Origin: Bacteroidia bacterium
GTDB lineage: Bacteria > Bacteroidota > Bacteroidia > NS11-12g > UBA955
Reading direction: 5' to 3'
DNA length: 13,328 nt
Assembly (NCBI GenBank): GCA_020848595.1
Contig: JADLHV010000153.1
Span: 1 to 13,328 of the forward strand
In this document: positions 1 through 7,558 of the stretch, one piece after another
Numbering within the stretch: position 1 is the first letter of the stretch
How the letters are laid out: each line of letters begins with the position of its first letter
Position numbers and translations under genes: made by a program
Notes under the pieces: model-generated
Databases searched by the model: none
Told to the model about the DNA's origin: nothing
The model's input: the letters and a program-made list of their open reading frames with translations, nothing else

Positions 1-246
1 TAGAGGCAATCCAAAATAAAATTGGACGAACCTTAAGCCATCATCAAAACCTTGTCCAGGTGCAGAAAGAAAAGTAATGGCACTAGCTTGTGTGGCCATA
101 ACAGATAGGCCAACATTGTACCAACGCATTTTTCTGTCAGCTAATAAAAAACCTTCAATATTCTTAGTATTCCGACTCTTCCACATGCCATACAATACGA
201 TGCAGCCAAGAGTTAATGAAAGTACTATCCAATCAATCTGACTCAT
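1..246 (-). CDS. Sodium:solute symporter (SSS/SLC5 family), N-terminal 82 residues, cut by window edge
   Basis: This frame starts with ATG at 244-246 and stays open to base 1, so only the N-terminus is present. Seen: a first membrane segment at about residues 5-22, a charged loop, then a stretch typical of the SSS family. That stretch has ADRKMRWYNVGLSVMAT at about 36-52 and SAITFLSAPG at about 55-64, followed by an aromatic-rich segment. In known SSS transporters this is the end of TM1 and the start of TM2, near the Na+ and substrate sites. The start codon overlaps the stop of the small upstream gene in an ATGA junction, which indicates translational coupling. The protein is expected in the inner membrane, importing a solute with Na+. 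The substrate cannot be read from this fragment. Its position after a secreted deacetylase suggests a sugar or amino-sugar-like product, which is inference. Confidence 0.85.
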   Translation of the reverse strand, partial: MSQIDWIVLSLTLGCIVLYGMWKSRNTKNIEGFLLADRKMRWYNVGLSVMATQASAITFLSAPGQGFDDGLRFVQFYFGLPL

Positions 247-362
247 GAGAAATAACGACTAAACCAATCCATCAAAATAATTTCAAGAATTAGAAATCCC
301 AAAACTAAAAAATAAATTTTCGGCCAATTATAATCCGATTCTTTTTGAGACGGTTCACTCAT
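243..362 (-). CDS. Small single-span membrane protein (39 aa) between deacetylase and symporter
   Basis: I do not recognise a family. The frame begins with ATG at 360-362, directly after the TAA of the deacetylase (363-365), and ends with TGA at 243-245, which overlaps the symporter ATG. Residues 1-15 are polar (MSEPSQKESDYNWPK). Residues 16-34 form one hydrophobic segment (IYFLVLGFLILEIILMDWF), and the end is short and polar (SRYFS). Back-to-back packing with both neighbours (TAAATG on one side, ATGA on the other) is strong evidence that it is translated. It could be an accessory subunit or stabiliser of the symporter, like other small proteins that sit beside transporters, or simply a translational coupler. 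The role is inference and the existence of the gene is well supported by layout. Confidence 0.7.
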   Translation of the reverse strand: MSEPSQKESDYNWPKIYFLVLGFLILEIILMDWFSRYFS

Positions 363-2834
363 TTAGCGAGAAATTAAGTTAATAAATAAACGATAAGCAC
401 CAGGTACGCCCGCAGGTAATTCTCTAAAAAATGCCAAACCAGTATATATAAAAGTTCCATTACCGTATTGAGCATAAATTAAAGAACCATCTAAAGGTTT
501 TTCGCCCGGGTCATTCATTTGAAACAAGGTATGGTAATTAGAATCCAAATCAGTAGCGAAATAAATACCACGTTCTTGAATCCACGAATCAAAATCTTTG
601 CTTGTTATCTTATTGGGATAATTAAGTAATCGAGCACTGTCATTTAGAAACGTAACAGGTGCTTCTTCAACCGTCACTCTATTTCTAGATATAGTAAATT
701 TATAAGGCCCAATTCCGGCGTTTATTGGTCCGACTCTCGAATTAGTATTGTACTGAACAACCAATCTACCACCAGCTTGTACATATTGCATTAATTTATC
801 GTGGCAGAGGTATAGCTGTTCATTGGTATTGAAAGCTCTCACACCACAGACTATTGCGTCATAAATAGACAAGTCGCTATTGAGGATTAAATCATTGCTT
901 AACTCCGTAACCTCGTATCCTAAACCTTTCAAACATTCGGCAACAGCATCACCTGCCCCTTCAATATAACCGATTCTTTTACCGGCCAATTGAATATCGG
1001 TTTTAATTATTGATACTTCTTGACTAGTCAATATAAATCGATGAGGAATATGATCGTAATTAATTCTTTGAATGCCTAAATTGTATTCATTGCCTTCAGA
1101 AACAATATAAGCCAATATGCTACCCATGTATTCAGCACTTTTTACTTTTACCCTGACTTCCAATAAAATTTCTTGCCCCTTTTTTGTCAGATGAAAACTA
1201 GGTGAAATAAATGTGAAATTTAATTTCTTAGTAGATTTTAGATTGAGCGTACCTTCAAAATCATCCACATTAGATTTCACCAAGAAAAACAAACTATGAG
1301 CTAGAGAATCATTTACTAATAGCACATTTTGTTTAGGTGTAATTGTTATAGGAGGAAGAACCTCTAAGGGAATATAATACTCCCCTTTCACCGGGTCGGT
1401 TGTTTTATAAGAAACTGGAATATCAAAACTAAATTCGACCCCTTCAATTGTGCATTTATAATTTGAATATAAAGTAGCCATAGATTGAGGTTTACCTAAC
1501 ATTTCGTATGAATTAACCGCATGCATAGAATTTTCATGAGGCTCGCGTAACCAATATGGATCAGAAAAATAAATATTAGTTGGGACACTTATCTTTCGAG
1601 TAAATTTCAACATTTGATTTAGTTGTAGATTACCAGAACAAAGCGTGTCTTGATCAATAAAGTTAATTGAATTCAATTGAATATTTGCTGGATTTCTCAT
1701 AACAATTTGCGCTGTCAATTGATCGCCACCTCCTGGCACCAATTGTAATTCTTTTGAAATTGTTTCCATCCATAATCCGGCACACGATTGAACTAAATTT
1801 TCAATCGCTTTTAATTTTAAATCGATATAAAACTTAGCATCGGCATTAGCTTGCAATGATTTTAATTGCTTATAAATAGCAACCAATGGCTTAAGAGATA
1901 ACTCAGGATGCGCAGGATTGAATTTCTTAATAATAGCATCGAGAGGTTTATTTAATTTTGCTAATTCAGAAAACCTAGACCATTTTAAATCAACGCCATC
2001 GAAGATATCATTTTGAACAGGAACACCTTTTAACCATTTAAAATACTCGATGATAGAACCTCTTTGAGCAGAAGAACCAAAACCTTGAGATTTATGATTA
2101 GAGCGACTTTCAGCAGCAATTTCACCATAGCTTTTACCTAGCATCGAATTATATGATCCAACATCTATTTTTAATTGTTCAGGTGCTGTGGTATTATTTC
2201 CTCCAAAATTAAAAGTATTCCAAAATATTCGTTTAGGTTGCCAAACTTGTACCGAACTAAATTGTTCAGGATAGGCATTTGGATCTGAGGCTAAATCGAA
2301 AGCTTCTACCGCCAAAAGAGCCGAGGCCGTATGATGACCATGTCCACCTTCGCCTGTAGTAGGGAAACGGCAAATAATAACATCGGGACGAAATTTACGA
2401 ATGGCGTAAACCACATCGCCTAAAATTGTTTTTTTATCCCAATGGGTAAAGGTTTCATCAGGATTTTTAGAATAGCCAAAATCAACGGCACGAGTAAACC
2501 ATTGTTCGGCACCATCAGTTCTTCTTGCGGCTAATAATTCTTCAGTACGTATTACACCTAACATATCGCCTTGTTCGCTACCAATAAGATTTTGACCACC
2601 ATCTCCACGAGTTAAAGAGAGGTAGACAGTTCGAACATGACGTTCATTGGCTAAATAAGAAAGCAAACGGGTATTTTCATCATCGGGATGTGCGGCAATA
2701 TAAAGTACAGTACCAACAGTATTGAGTTTATGTAAATCGTTTAAAATTTGAGAAGAAGGAACTTGAGCTTGAATTAAATGACCACAAAACAAACAACAAT
2801 AAAATGAAATTAAATAAAAGATGCGTCTAAACAT
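363..2834 (-). CDS. Secreted PIG-L/LmbE-type deacetylase with C-terminal GATase1-like domain
   Basis: This 823-aa protein begins with a signal peptide (residues 1-24, hydrophobic and Cys-rich, probable cleavage after IQAQ). Residues 40 to about 260 form a PIG-L/LmbE domain. The zinc motif AHPDDE is at 48-53, RTEEL at 96-100, and the second metal motif GGHGHHTAS at 163-171. Family members remove N-acetyl groups from amino sugars, as in GlcNAc-PI, mycothiol and bacillithiol precursors. Here the signal peptide puts the enzyme in the envelope, so the bacillithiol enzyme BshB is unlikely; BshB is also only about 230 aa. Residues 360-590 look like beta-sandwich modules. Residues 615-823 resemble a class I glutamine amidotransferase-like (ThuA-like) fold, with GKRIGYIEGAGD at 618-629 and AGGRLVVQYNTN at 687-698. 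The gene heads an operon with a small membrane protein and an Na+ symporter. A Bacteroidota -7 box lies just before the ATG. The family call is firm; the substrate is unknown. Confidence 0.88.
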   Translation of the reverse strand: MFRRIFYLISFYCCLFCGHLIQAQVPSSQILNDLHKLNTVGTVLYIAAHPDDENTRLLSYLANERHVRTVYLSLTRGDGGQNLIGSEQGDMLGVIRTEELLAARRTDGAEQWFTRAVDFGYSKNPDETFTHWDKKTILGDVVYAIRKFRPDVIICRFPTTGEGGHGHHTASALLAVEAFDLASDPNAYPEQFSSVQVWQPKRIFWNTFNFGGNNTTAPEQLKIDVGSYNSMLGKSYGEIAAESRSNHKSQGFGSSAQRGSIIEYFKWLKGVPVQNDIFDGVDLKWSRFSELAKLNKPLDAIIKKFNPAHPELSLKPLVAIYKQLKSLQANADAKFYIDLKLKAIENLVQSCAGLWMETISKELQLVPGGGDQLTAQIVMRNPANIQLNSINFIDQDTLCSGNLQLNQMLKFTRKISVPTNIYFSDPYWLREPHENSMHAVNSYEMLGKPQSMATLYSNYKCTIEGVEFSFDIPVSYKTTDPVKGEYYIPLEVLPPITITPKQNVLLVNDSLAHSLFFLVKSNVDDFEGTLNLKSTKKLNFTFISPSFHLTKKGQEILLEVRVKVKSAEYMGSILAYIVSEGNEYNLGIQRINYDHIPHRFILTSQEVSIIKTDIQLAGKRIGYIEGAGDAVAECLKGLGYEVTELSNDLILNSDLSIYDAIVCGVRAFNTNEQLYLCHDKLMQYVQAGGRLVVQYNTNSRVGPINAGIGPYKFTISRNRVTVEEAPVTFLNDSARLLNYPNKITSKDFDSWIQERGIYFATDLDSNYHTLFQMNDPGEKPLDGSLIYAQYGNGTFIYTGLAFFRELPAGVPGAYRLFINLISR

Positions 2835-2841
2835 AGGCTTT

Positions 2842-2849
2842 CAAATTTA
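2842..2849 (-). promoter_or_regulatory. Putative -7 box of the deacetylase operon
   Basis: The minus strand reads TAAATTTG, an exact match to the Bacteroidota sigma-A -7 consensus TAnnTTTG, ending 7 bases before the deacetylase ATG. I see no clear TTG at -33. If real, transcription would start at or within a base or two of the start codon, giving a leaderless or almost leaderless mRNA. Confidence 0.4.
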
Positions 2850-3039
2850 AGGGTTAATTTTTAAATTGTCATAGAATCCCTTGCTTAAATGTAAATCCAT
2901 CTATCGGCAATATAATAATAACAATTAAAGAAAATCATCGTCAATTTTGTTTTAAATTACAATTGAGTATTTAGCAAAAAACAGAATAATCTCACTGTAT
3001 ACATCTGATATTGTGCATTTTACAGATATATTAAAATGC

Positions 3040-3076
3040 TACAATTTTTAGCAGTATCGTACAATTTTTTTTAGCA
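3040..3076 (+). repeat. Tandem direct repeat upstream of the radical SAM gene
   Basis: TACAATTTTTAGCA (3040-3053) recurs 20 bases later as TACAATTTTTTTTAGCA (3060-3076), the same sequence apart from three extra T. The second copy ends 10 bases before the ATG at 3087. The roughly 20-base phasing, about two helical turns, would suit paired binding sites for a regulator, but slippage in AT-rich DNA is equally possible. The rest of the 2835-3086 divergent intergenic region is AT-rich and shows no other clear feature. Confidence 0.45.
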
Positions 3077-3086
3077 ACTTTGTAAT

Positions 3087-4151
3087 ATGCAAGCACCAGC
3101 AATTATCCGAGGACGCGGCGCACAGATTCAAACAGTGAATCGTTTCGCAAAGCAGACCTTTATCAAAGCGCATTGGGAAGCCATTGATGAGGAGGATTTA
3201 TCTTTACTTGATAAAACAGAATATATAGAAGTATTTCCAAAGACTATTATCAATGAAGTTAAGAGTGAAGATTTACCATTAGAGTATTCATTAAATCCAT
3301 ATCAAGGCTGTGAGCATGGATGTTTATATTGTTATGCTCGAGATACACATAATTATTGGGGTTATAATTCTGGTGCTGACTTCGAACAAAAGATTATGGT
3401 AAAACTGAATGCACCTCAAGTATTAGAACAGACTTTTCAAAAGCCCAATTGGAAAGTTAAAACGATTATGTTGTCAGGAAATACAGACTGCTATCAACCT
3501 GCAGAAAGACGGTATGGTATTACACGTAAATTACTTGAACTCTGTCTGCAATACAAACACCCCGTTGGTATCATTACAAAAAACTCTCTAATTGAGCGCG
3601 ATTTAGACCTATTAAAGGAATTGAATAAATATAATTTAGTTCATGTAAGTATTAGTATCACGACATTAAATGAAGATTTGAGATCTGTTTTAGAACCAAG
3701 AACTGTAACGTCTAAACGCAAACTAAAAACTGTAGAAACTTTAAGTCAAGCCGGTATCCCCGTGCATGTTATGATTGCTCCCATAATTCCAGGCTTAAAC
3801 TCACATGAATTATTCGATATTGCAAAAGCGGCTCATAAAGCGGGAGCAAAAAGTATCAGTCACGCTGTGGTTAGATTAAATGGTAGTATTGGAACTGTCT
3901 TTACAGATTGGATTAAAAAAGTGTTCCCCGATCGCGCAGATAAAGTGATTCATGGTATAGAAGAATTACATGGAGGAAAATTGAATGATAGCCGTACGAA
4001 AATTAGAATGCAAGGTGAAGGAAAAACGTCTGAAGTTATTCGTCAAATGATGCGGGTCGCTCAACAAAGATTTTTTCCAAATCCCTATACTATACAACTC
4101 AATACCGAATCGTTTGTGAGAACTAGAAAAGGTCAATTAAGCTTGTTCTAA
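3087..4151 (+). CDS. PA0069-family / SPL-like radical SAM protein
   Basis: The 354-aa protein matches the family annotated as PA0069-type radical SAM proteins, related to spore photoproduct lyase (SPL). Seen: the N-terminal signature RGRGAQ with NRF shortly after (residues 8-20), the 4Fe-4S motif GCEHGCLYCYAR at 74-85 (CxxxCxxC at Cys75, Cys79 and Cys82), GNTDCYQPAE at 131-140, and an SPL-like stretch GIITKNSLIERDLDLL soon after. These enzymes bind S-adenosylmethionine at the cluster and generate a deoxyadenosyl radical. The natural substrate of this branch is not established to my knowledge. Because it occurs widely in non-sporulating bacteria, true spore DNA repair is not expected. Cys135 sits where a nearby radical-quenching cysteine could act, which is inference. 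The length is normal for the family and the protein is cytosolic. It is transcribed divergently from the deacetylase and appears monocistronic. The ATG at 3087 is the only plausible start before the conserved N-terminus. Confidence 0.88.
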   Translation: MQAPAIIRGRGAQIQTVNRFAKQTFIKAHWEAIDEEDLSLLDKTEYIEVFPKTIINEVKSEDLPLEYSLNPYQGCEHGCLYCYARDTHNYWGYNSGADFEQKIMVKLNAPQVLEQTFQKPNWKVKTIMLSGNTDCYQPAERRYGITRKLLELCLQYKHPVGIITKNSLIERDLDLLKELNKYNLVHVSISITTLNEDLRSVLEPRTVTSKRKLKTVETLSQAGIPVHVMIAPIIPGLNSHELFDIAKAAHKAGAKSISHAVVRLNGSIGTVFTDWIKKVFPDRADKVIHGIEELHGGKLNDSRTKIRMQGEGKTSEVIRQMMRVAQQRFFPNPYTIQLNTESFVRTRKGQLSLF

Positions 4152-4169
4152 TTTATTGCTCTTTTAATC

Positions 4170-4209
4170 TGTTCGAAATTCCAATTTTAATTGTGTTCTA
4201 AGTCCAATT
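4170..4209 (+). repeat. Imperfect direct repeat downstream of the radical SAM gene
   Basis: TGTTCGAAATTCCAATT (4170-4186) is followed by TGTTCTAAGTCCAATT (4194-4209), two near-copies 24 bases apart. They lie just after the radical SAM stop codon. No known function is apparent, and this may be chance in low-complexity DNA. Confidence 0.3.
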
Positions 4210-4255
4210 GAGATACTCATTCTAAAAACAAAACTGCTTTACTTCTATCTATTTG

Positions 4256-4300
4256 CATAGTTCAAAACTATGATTTATATAATTTCATACTATCATAGTT
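4256..4300 (+). repeat. Triple CATAGTT element forming two competing perfect inverted repeats
   Basis: The block contains CATAGTTcaaAACTATG (4256-4272), a perfect 7-bp inverted repeat with a 3-base loop. The same central arm also forms a perfect 9-bp inverted repeat, AACTATGAT (4266-4274) with ATCATAGTT (4292-4300), around a 17-base loop. The outer copies extend as CATAGTTCAA and CATAGTTGAA. In RNA the middle arm could pair with only one side at a time; in DNA this could be a three-site operator. There is no T-run after it, so it is not a standard terminator. It lies in the 248-base gap before the transglutaminase-like gene. Confidence 0.55.
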
Positions 4301-4327
4301 GAACTCTAACAGCTTCCCTATCCTATT

Positions 4328-4356
4328 TTGTGAATTTTCATTTTTTTAGTAACTTG
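4328..4356 (+). promoter_or_regulatory. Possible promoter of the transglutaminase-like gene
   Basis: A TTG at 4328-4330 and TAACTTG at 4350-4356 are separated by 19 bases. This resembles the Bacteroidota -33 TTG / -7 TAnnTTTG pair with one T missing from the -7 box. Transcription would begin near 4362, giving a leader of about 38 bases and placing the inverted-repeat block upstream of the promoter, where it would act as DNA rather than RNA. The match is imperfect. Confidence 0.3.
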
Positions 4357-4399
4357 CCCTATCTTAAAACCGTTTATTGGGTAGGCTTTAAACTAAAAC

Positions 4400-6412
4400 A
4401 TGAATAAGTCATTTTGGCATATAAGGAAATATTCAATTCAATTGCCGAATTTATTGTCAATTGTATTGTGTATGTTTTTGTGCTTAAGTCCAAAAATGGC
4501 TGATGCTGAAAAGAAACCAAAACCGTGCACTAAAGTTGGTTATTTCAACAGAAGAAACCCCGATAAACTGGTTGCAAAACTTACAAAAAACATTCAAAAT
4601 GATAGTCTAAAAGTAGAAGCCATTTATTGTTGGATAACATCCAATATCCGCTATAATGTAAAAGCTTTAATGGATTATGATTTGTTTGTTGGAAATTCAA
4701 ATCAAACCTTACGCAAAAGAAAAACGACTTGCCTTGGATATGCCTTACTGTTTAAAGATTTATGTCAACGAGCAGGTATTCGAACAGAAGTAGTGACAGG
4801 CTATACAAAAAACATGGATGTTGATATAAACGATTCTTTCTATGTCGGTGACCATGCCTGGAATGCAACTTATATCAACGGAAGATGGTATTTATTTGAT
4901 CCTACTTGGGATGCAGGATATGTTAAAACTTGGCGAATGGGAAATTGGAATTGGTTTCTCTTTTTAGTCAGTATTGGTGAAATAGAAAATTATAATTATA
5001 AACCTAAATTTATATTTAACACTAGTAGAAAGTTTAGTTTTAAATCAGGAGACTATTTTCTATATGACCATTTGCCTGAAAATCCAATTTGGCAATTAAC
5101 AGATAAAACATGGAGTACTGCCGAATTTATGAAAGACAGTTCTTACTATTATATTAATGATAGAAGTGAAGACGATTCTTATTCTTTAGAATGGGAAAAC
5201 GAACGTCAAGCTTATGGTATCGATGGGGATACTGCTACTGCTATTTATGACGGTCATGCTTTTCATCAATATAATGATTTAAATGAACTGAATAAAGTGC
5301 ATGCTATTAACTTGAGTAATCGTGCTTTTTTTAATCAAGCTAATTTACATTCTACAGATACCGCAGAAATGCTTCAGTTGGCTGACTCTTTAGATAAATA
5401 TGTCGATTTAGCTTACTTGCATTTAGATAGTTTAGAAAAGTTGATACAATTAGAAGAGGACCAAAAACTTTTTCATTTAAAAACTAAAAACAATATCTTA
5501 AAACAAGATGTCAAAACATTAAATGCGTCAAATAAAAAGGTTCAGAAATCTTGTCGCAAAGGCATATTGTTTACAAAGAAATATTATCAAAATAGTAGAA
5601 GCTTCCTTAAAAATCAAGCAAAATCAATTATTAAATTAAATAATGACCCTCGGTATAAAGAACTTGAGTTTAAAAATAAAGATAATAACAAGGCACAGAA
5701 TTATAGAAATAAAATTGATTCACTATCTGAACTTATCGACTCATTGAATTATGAATTAGAAATAACAAAAGTACAATTCGATGAGATTATGAATTCTATA
5801 CTCAATAGGATTGAACTTTCTAGAGAATTCCAAAGTCGAAAATTATATTTATTAGAGGTGTTAAAATTTTATCGAATATCAAATTTTGATGATTTAGATT
5901 TTCCAATACGTTCGGTGAAGGATTCATTAATGACGCAAAATGCCGCCCATGATACCGATTTATTTACAAATAAAAAATTAGTTTACGACTCCTTACTCAT
6001 CATCAATAAGCGTATTCAATTGATTCAAAAAGAGATATTAAAACAAGAAATCAAAACGCTGAGTTTTATTAGAAAATTAAAATCGAATTCAATAATTACA
6101 GAACAATCTGAAATAGATAGTATGTACTATAATGAACTCCAAAAGATTCAACTTAACTTTATTGAATTAGCCGATTGGTATCAATCAGAAAACGCGAAGG
6201 GAGATGACATCCGCAGAGCAAATCGACTCTTAAATTATCTTTCTAAAAGCACTAAAAAGTACGTAAATCGTGAAAAACAGTTCATTGTAAAACCGACTTT
6301 AATTAAAAAAAGACGCAAATTATTGAAAGTGATACAAAGAAAACATAAATACAGTACCGATACATTTAAAAGAAGAAGTCGAGTAATTCGTTCTAAATAC
6401 TCAAAAAAATAA
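4400..6412 (+). CDS. Secreted transglutaminase-like protein with long helical basic C-terminus
   Basis: The 670-aa protein begins with an extended signal peptide (basic start, hydrophobic core at about 16-30, likely cleavage after ADA at 36). Residues 45 to about 175 form a transglutaminase-like (papain-fold) domain. The triad is visible: Cys111 in TTCLGYALLF, His152 in GDHAWNA and Asp167 in FDPTWDAG. Bacterial members of this superfamily act as peptidases, amidases or cross-linking enzymes; the intact triad suggests catalysis, but the reaction cannot be told. Residues 215-300 are of unclear fold. Residues 320-600 are rich in Lys, Glu, Leu, Asn and Ser with heptad-like spacing, consistent with long helices or coiled coils. 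The last 40 residues are very basic (KKRRK, FKRRSR), which could bind anionic envelope polymers or nucleic acid. No T9SS sorting domain is seen, so a periplasmic location is likely. It is followed 40 bases later by the M48 gene, which seems to have its own promoter. Confidence 0.8.
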   Translation: MNKSFWHIRKYSIQLPNLLSIVLCMFLCLSPKMADAEKKPKPCTKVGYFNRRNPDKLVAKLTKNIQNDSLKVEAIYCWITSNIRYNVKALMDYDLFVGNSNQTLRKRKTTCLGYALLFKDLCQRAGIRTEVVTGYTKNMDVDINDSFYVGDHAWNATYINGRWYLFDPTWDAGYVKTWRMGNWNWFLFLVSIGEIENYNYKPKFIFNTSRKFSFKSGDYFLYDHLPENPIWQLTDKTWSTAEFMKDSSYYYINDRSEDDSYSLEWENERQAYGIDGDTATAIYDGHAFHQYNDLNELNKVHAINLSNRAFFNQANLHSTDTAEMLQLADSLDKYVDLAYLHLDSLEKLIQLEEDQKLFHLKTKNNILKQDVKTLNASNKKVQKSCRKGILFTKKYYQNSRSFLKNQAKSIIKLNNDPRYKELEFKNKDNNKAQNYRNKIDSLSELIDSLNYELEITKVQFDEIMNSILNRIELSREFQSRKLYLLEVLKFYRISNFDDLDFPIRSVKDSLMTQNAAHDTDLFTNKKLVYDSLLIINKRIQLIQKEILKQEIKTLSFIRKLKSNSIITEQSEIDSMYYNELQKIQLNFIELADWYQSENAKGDDIRRANRLLNYLSKSTKKYVNREKQFIVKPTLIKKRRKLLKVIQRKHKYSTDTFKRRSRVIRSKYSKK

Positions 6413-6435
6413 CTTTCAAATTTAAAGTGAACCCC

Positions 6436-6443
6436 TATTTTTG
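6436..6443 (+). promoter_or_regulatory. Putative -7 box of the M48-AIM24 operon
   Basis: TATTTTTG is an exact match to the -7 consensus TAnnTTTG, ending 9 bases before the ATG at 6453. No good -33 TTG is visible. It overlaps the TTG codon at 6441, so translation from that TTG would require starting inside the promoter. This supports the ATG at 6453 as the true start and implies a very short or absent leader. Confidence 0.45.
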
Positions 6444-6452
6444 CATTTGCTC

Positions 6453-7556
6453 ATGAAATACGAAGCCATTGCATTGTCAGACCAATTTCCGAAAGGACGC
6501 AAAAGTGGTTTGCTCGAAATCATTAATCAAACTGCCTGTTTTATAGATGATGATGGTCAAGTAATTGGCTTCCCTCTTCAAGGTGTAAAAATTACAAAAG
6601 GCGGAGCTGCTGGTCGCTATATCTATTTTAATCACGAGAAATTTGTTGGTATTACGCTTTATACCGACGATAAAACAATTTTAGAAATTGATGAAATTCG
6701 ATTAAATCCAATTTTAAATGCACAAACAAAAGGCATGCGACACACAAATAAAATTGTGTGGATGGTATTGATTTCGTTGTTTAGTTTAATTGCTACTGGC
6801 ATCATTGCTCTGTTTGTTTTTAGAGGCAGTATTGTAGAACATATTGCTCAATTAGTTCCGCCAAAAACAGAACAGGAAATTGCAGATAAAATGAAAGAAT
6901 CTGCTTTAGTGGGAAAAACGATCATACGCGATTCGACTATTGAAGCTGAATTACAACTTATCACTAACCCGCTTATTCAATCGGTTAATGATACCAGTTT
7001 TAAATTTAATTTCACCATTATAAAAGATGATGCCATTAATGCTTTTGCTTTACCTGGAGGCTCTGTTATAATACATAGTGGCTTAATTGAAAAAGCACAT
7101 TCTCCAGAAGAAATTGCAGGCGTATTAGCGCACGAAATTTCGCATGTAACCCGACGTCACCATGTTAGAGGTATAATAGGAAACTTAGGCATTTGGTTGG
7201 TACTAAGAGGACTTATAGGTGATATTTCAGGTATTTCTGCTGATGTAATAAATGCTGGCGCAACTTTAGGCACGCTCAAATACAGCAGAGATTTTGAACA
7301 TGAGGCCGATCAATCTGGTTTCGATTTACTCAATCAAGCCAAAATTAATCCTAAAGGCATGATTGATTTTTTTGGTACTTTGCAAAAAGAAAATAAAGAC
7401 CTTGGTATGGCAGATTTTTTAAGTACTCATCCTGCTACTCAAGACAGAATTGATAAACTTAAATCAATGAAAGTTACTAACACAGAATTTAGGTCATTTG
7501 GACTAGATTTTAAACAATTTCAAGAACATATTACAATCTATTTAAAAAATAAATAA
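6453..7556 (+). CDS. Membrane-anchored M48-family zinc metallopeptidase (OMA1/BepA-like catalytic domain)
   Basis: The protein is 367 aa from ATG 6453; the frame is open upstream to a TTG at 6441, rejected because it lies within the -7 box. Residues 1-90 form a beta-rich N-terminal domain that I cannot assign. One membrane helix spans about 101-123 after a basic stretch (KGMRHTNK), so the positive-inside rule puts the N-terminus in the cytoplasm and the protease outside. The M48 domain has FALPGGSVIIHSGLI at about 198-212, the zinc site HEISH at 227-231 within LAHEISHVTRRHH, and the third ligand Glu282 in EHEAD. STHPATQDRI near the end is also typical of the family. M48 proteases with this design degrade or process damaged membrane or envelope proteins. 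The stop codon is 2 bases from the first AIM24 gene, so the four genes form one operon. The AIM24 proteins could be its regulators, scaffolds or substrates, which is inference. Confidence 0.87.
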   Translation: MKYEAIALSDQFPKGRKSGLLEIINQTACFIDDDGQVIGFPLQGVKITKGGAAGRYIYFNHEKFVGITLYTDDKTILEIDEIRLNPILNAQTKGMRHTNKIVWMVLISLFSLIATGIIALFVFRGSIVEHIAQLVPPKTEQEIADKMKESALVGKTIIRDSTIEAELQLITNPLIQSVNDTSFKFNFTIIKDDAINAFALPGGSVIIHSGLIEKAHSPEEIAGVLAHEISHVTRRHHVRGIIGNLGIWLVLRGLIGDISGISADVINAGATLGTLKYSRDFEHEADQSGFDLLNQAKINPKGMIDFFGTLQKENKDLGMADFLSTHPATQDRIDKLKSMKVTNTEFRSFGLDFKQFQEHITIYLKNK

Positions 7557-7558
7557 TC

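Noticed and set aside
363..2834. Deacetylase as the bacillithiol enzyme BshB
   Set aside because: The protein has a signal peptide and is over three times the usual BshB length, and no other bacillithiol gene is in the window.
3075..3082. CAACTTTG as a -7 box for the radical SAM gene
   Set aside because: It has one mismatch to TAnnTTTG, no TTG at -33, and would place transcription start inside the start codon.
3087..4151. Radical SAM gene as a true spore photoproduct lyase
   Set aside because: The N-terminal RGRGAQ...NRF signature and the Bacteroidota context fit the PA0069-type branch rather than sporulation DNA repair.
6413..6425. 13-base sequence CTTTCAAATTTAA shared with 2838-2850, reading as a -7 box on the minus strand
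   Set aside because: Matches of this length are expected by chance in AT-rich DNA of this size, and an antisense promoter into the transglutaminase gene has no other support.
6441..6452. Upstream TTG start for the M48 gene, adding four residues
   Set aside because: The TTG lies within a perfect -7 box, and the ATG at 6453 gives a normal N-terminus.
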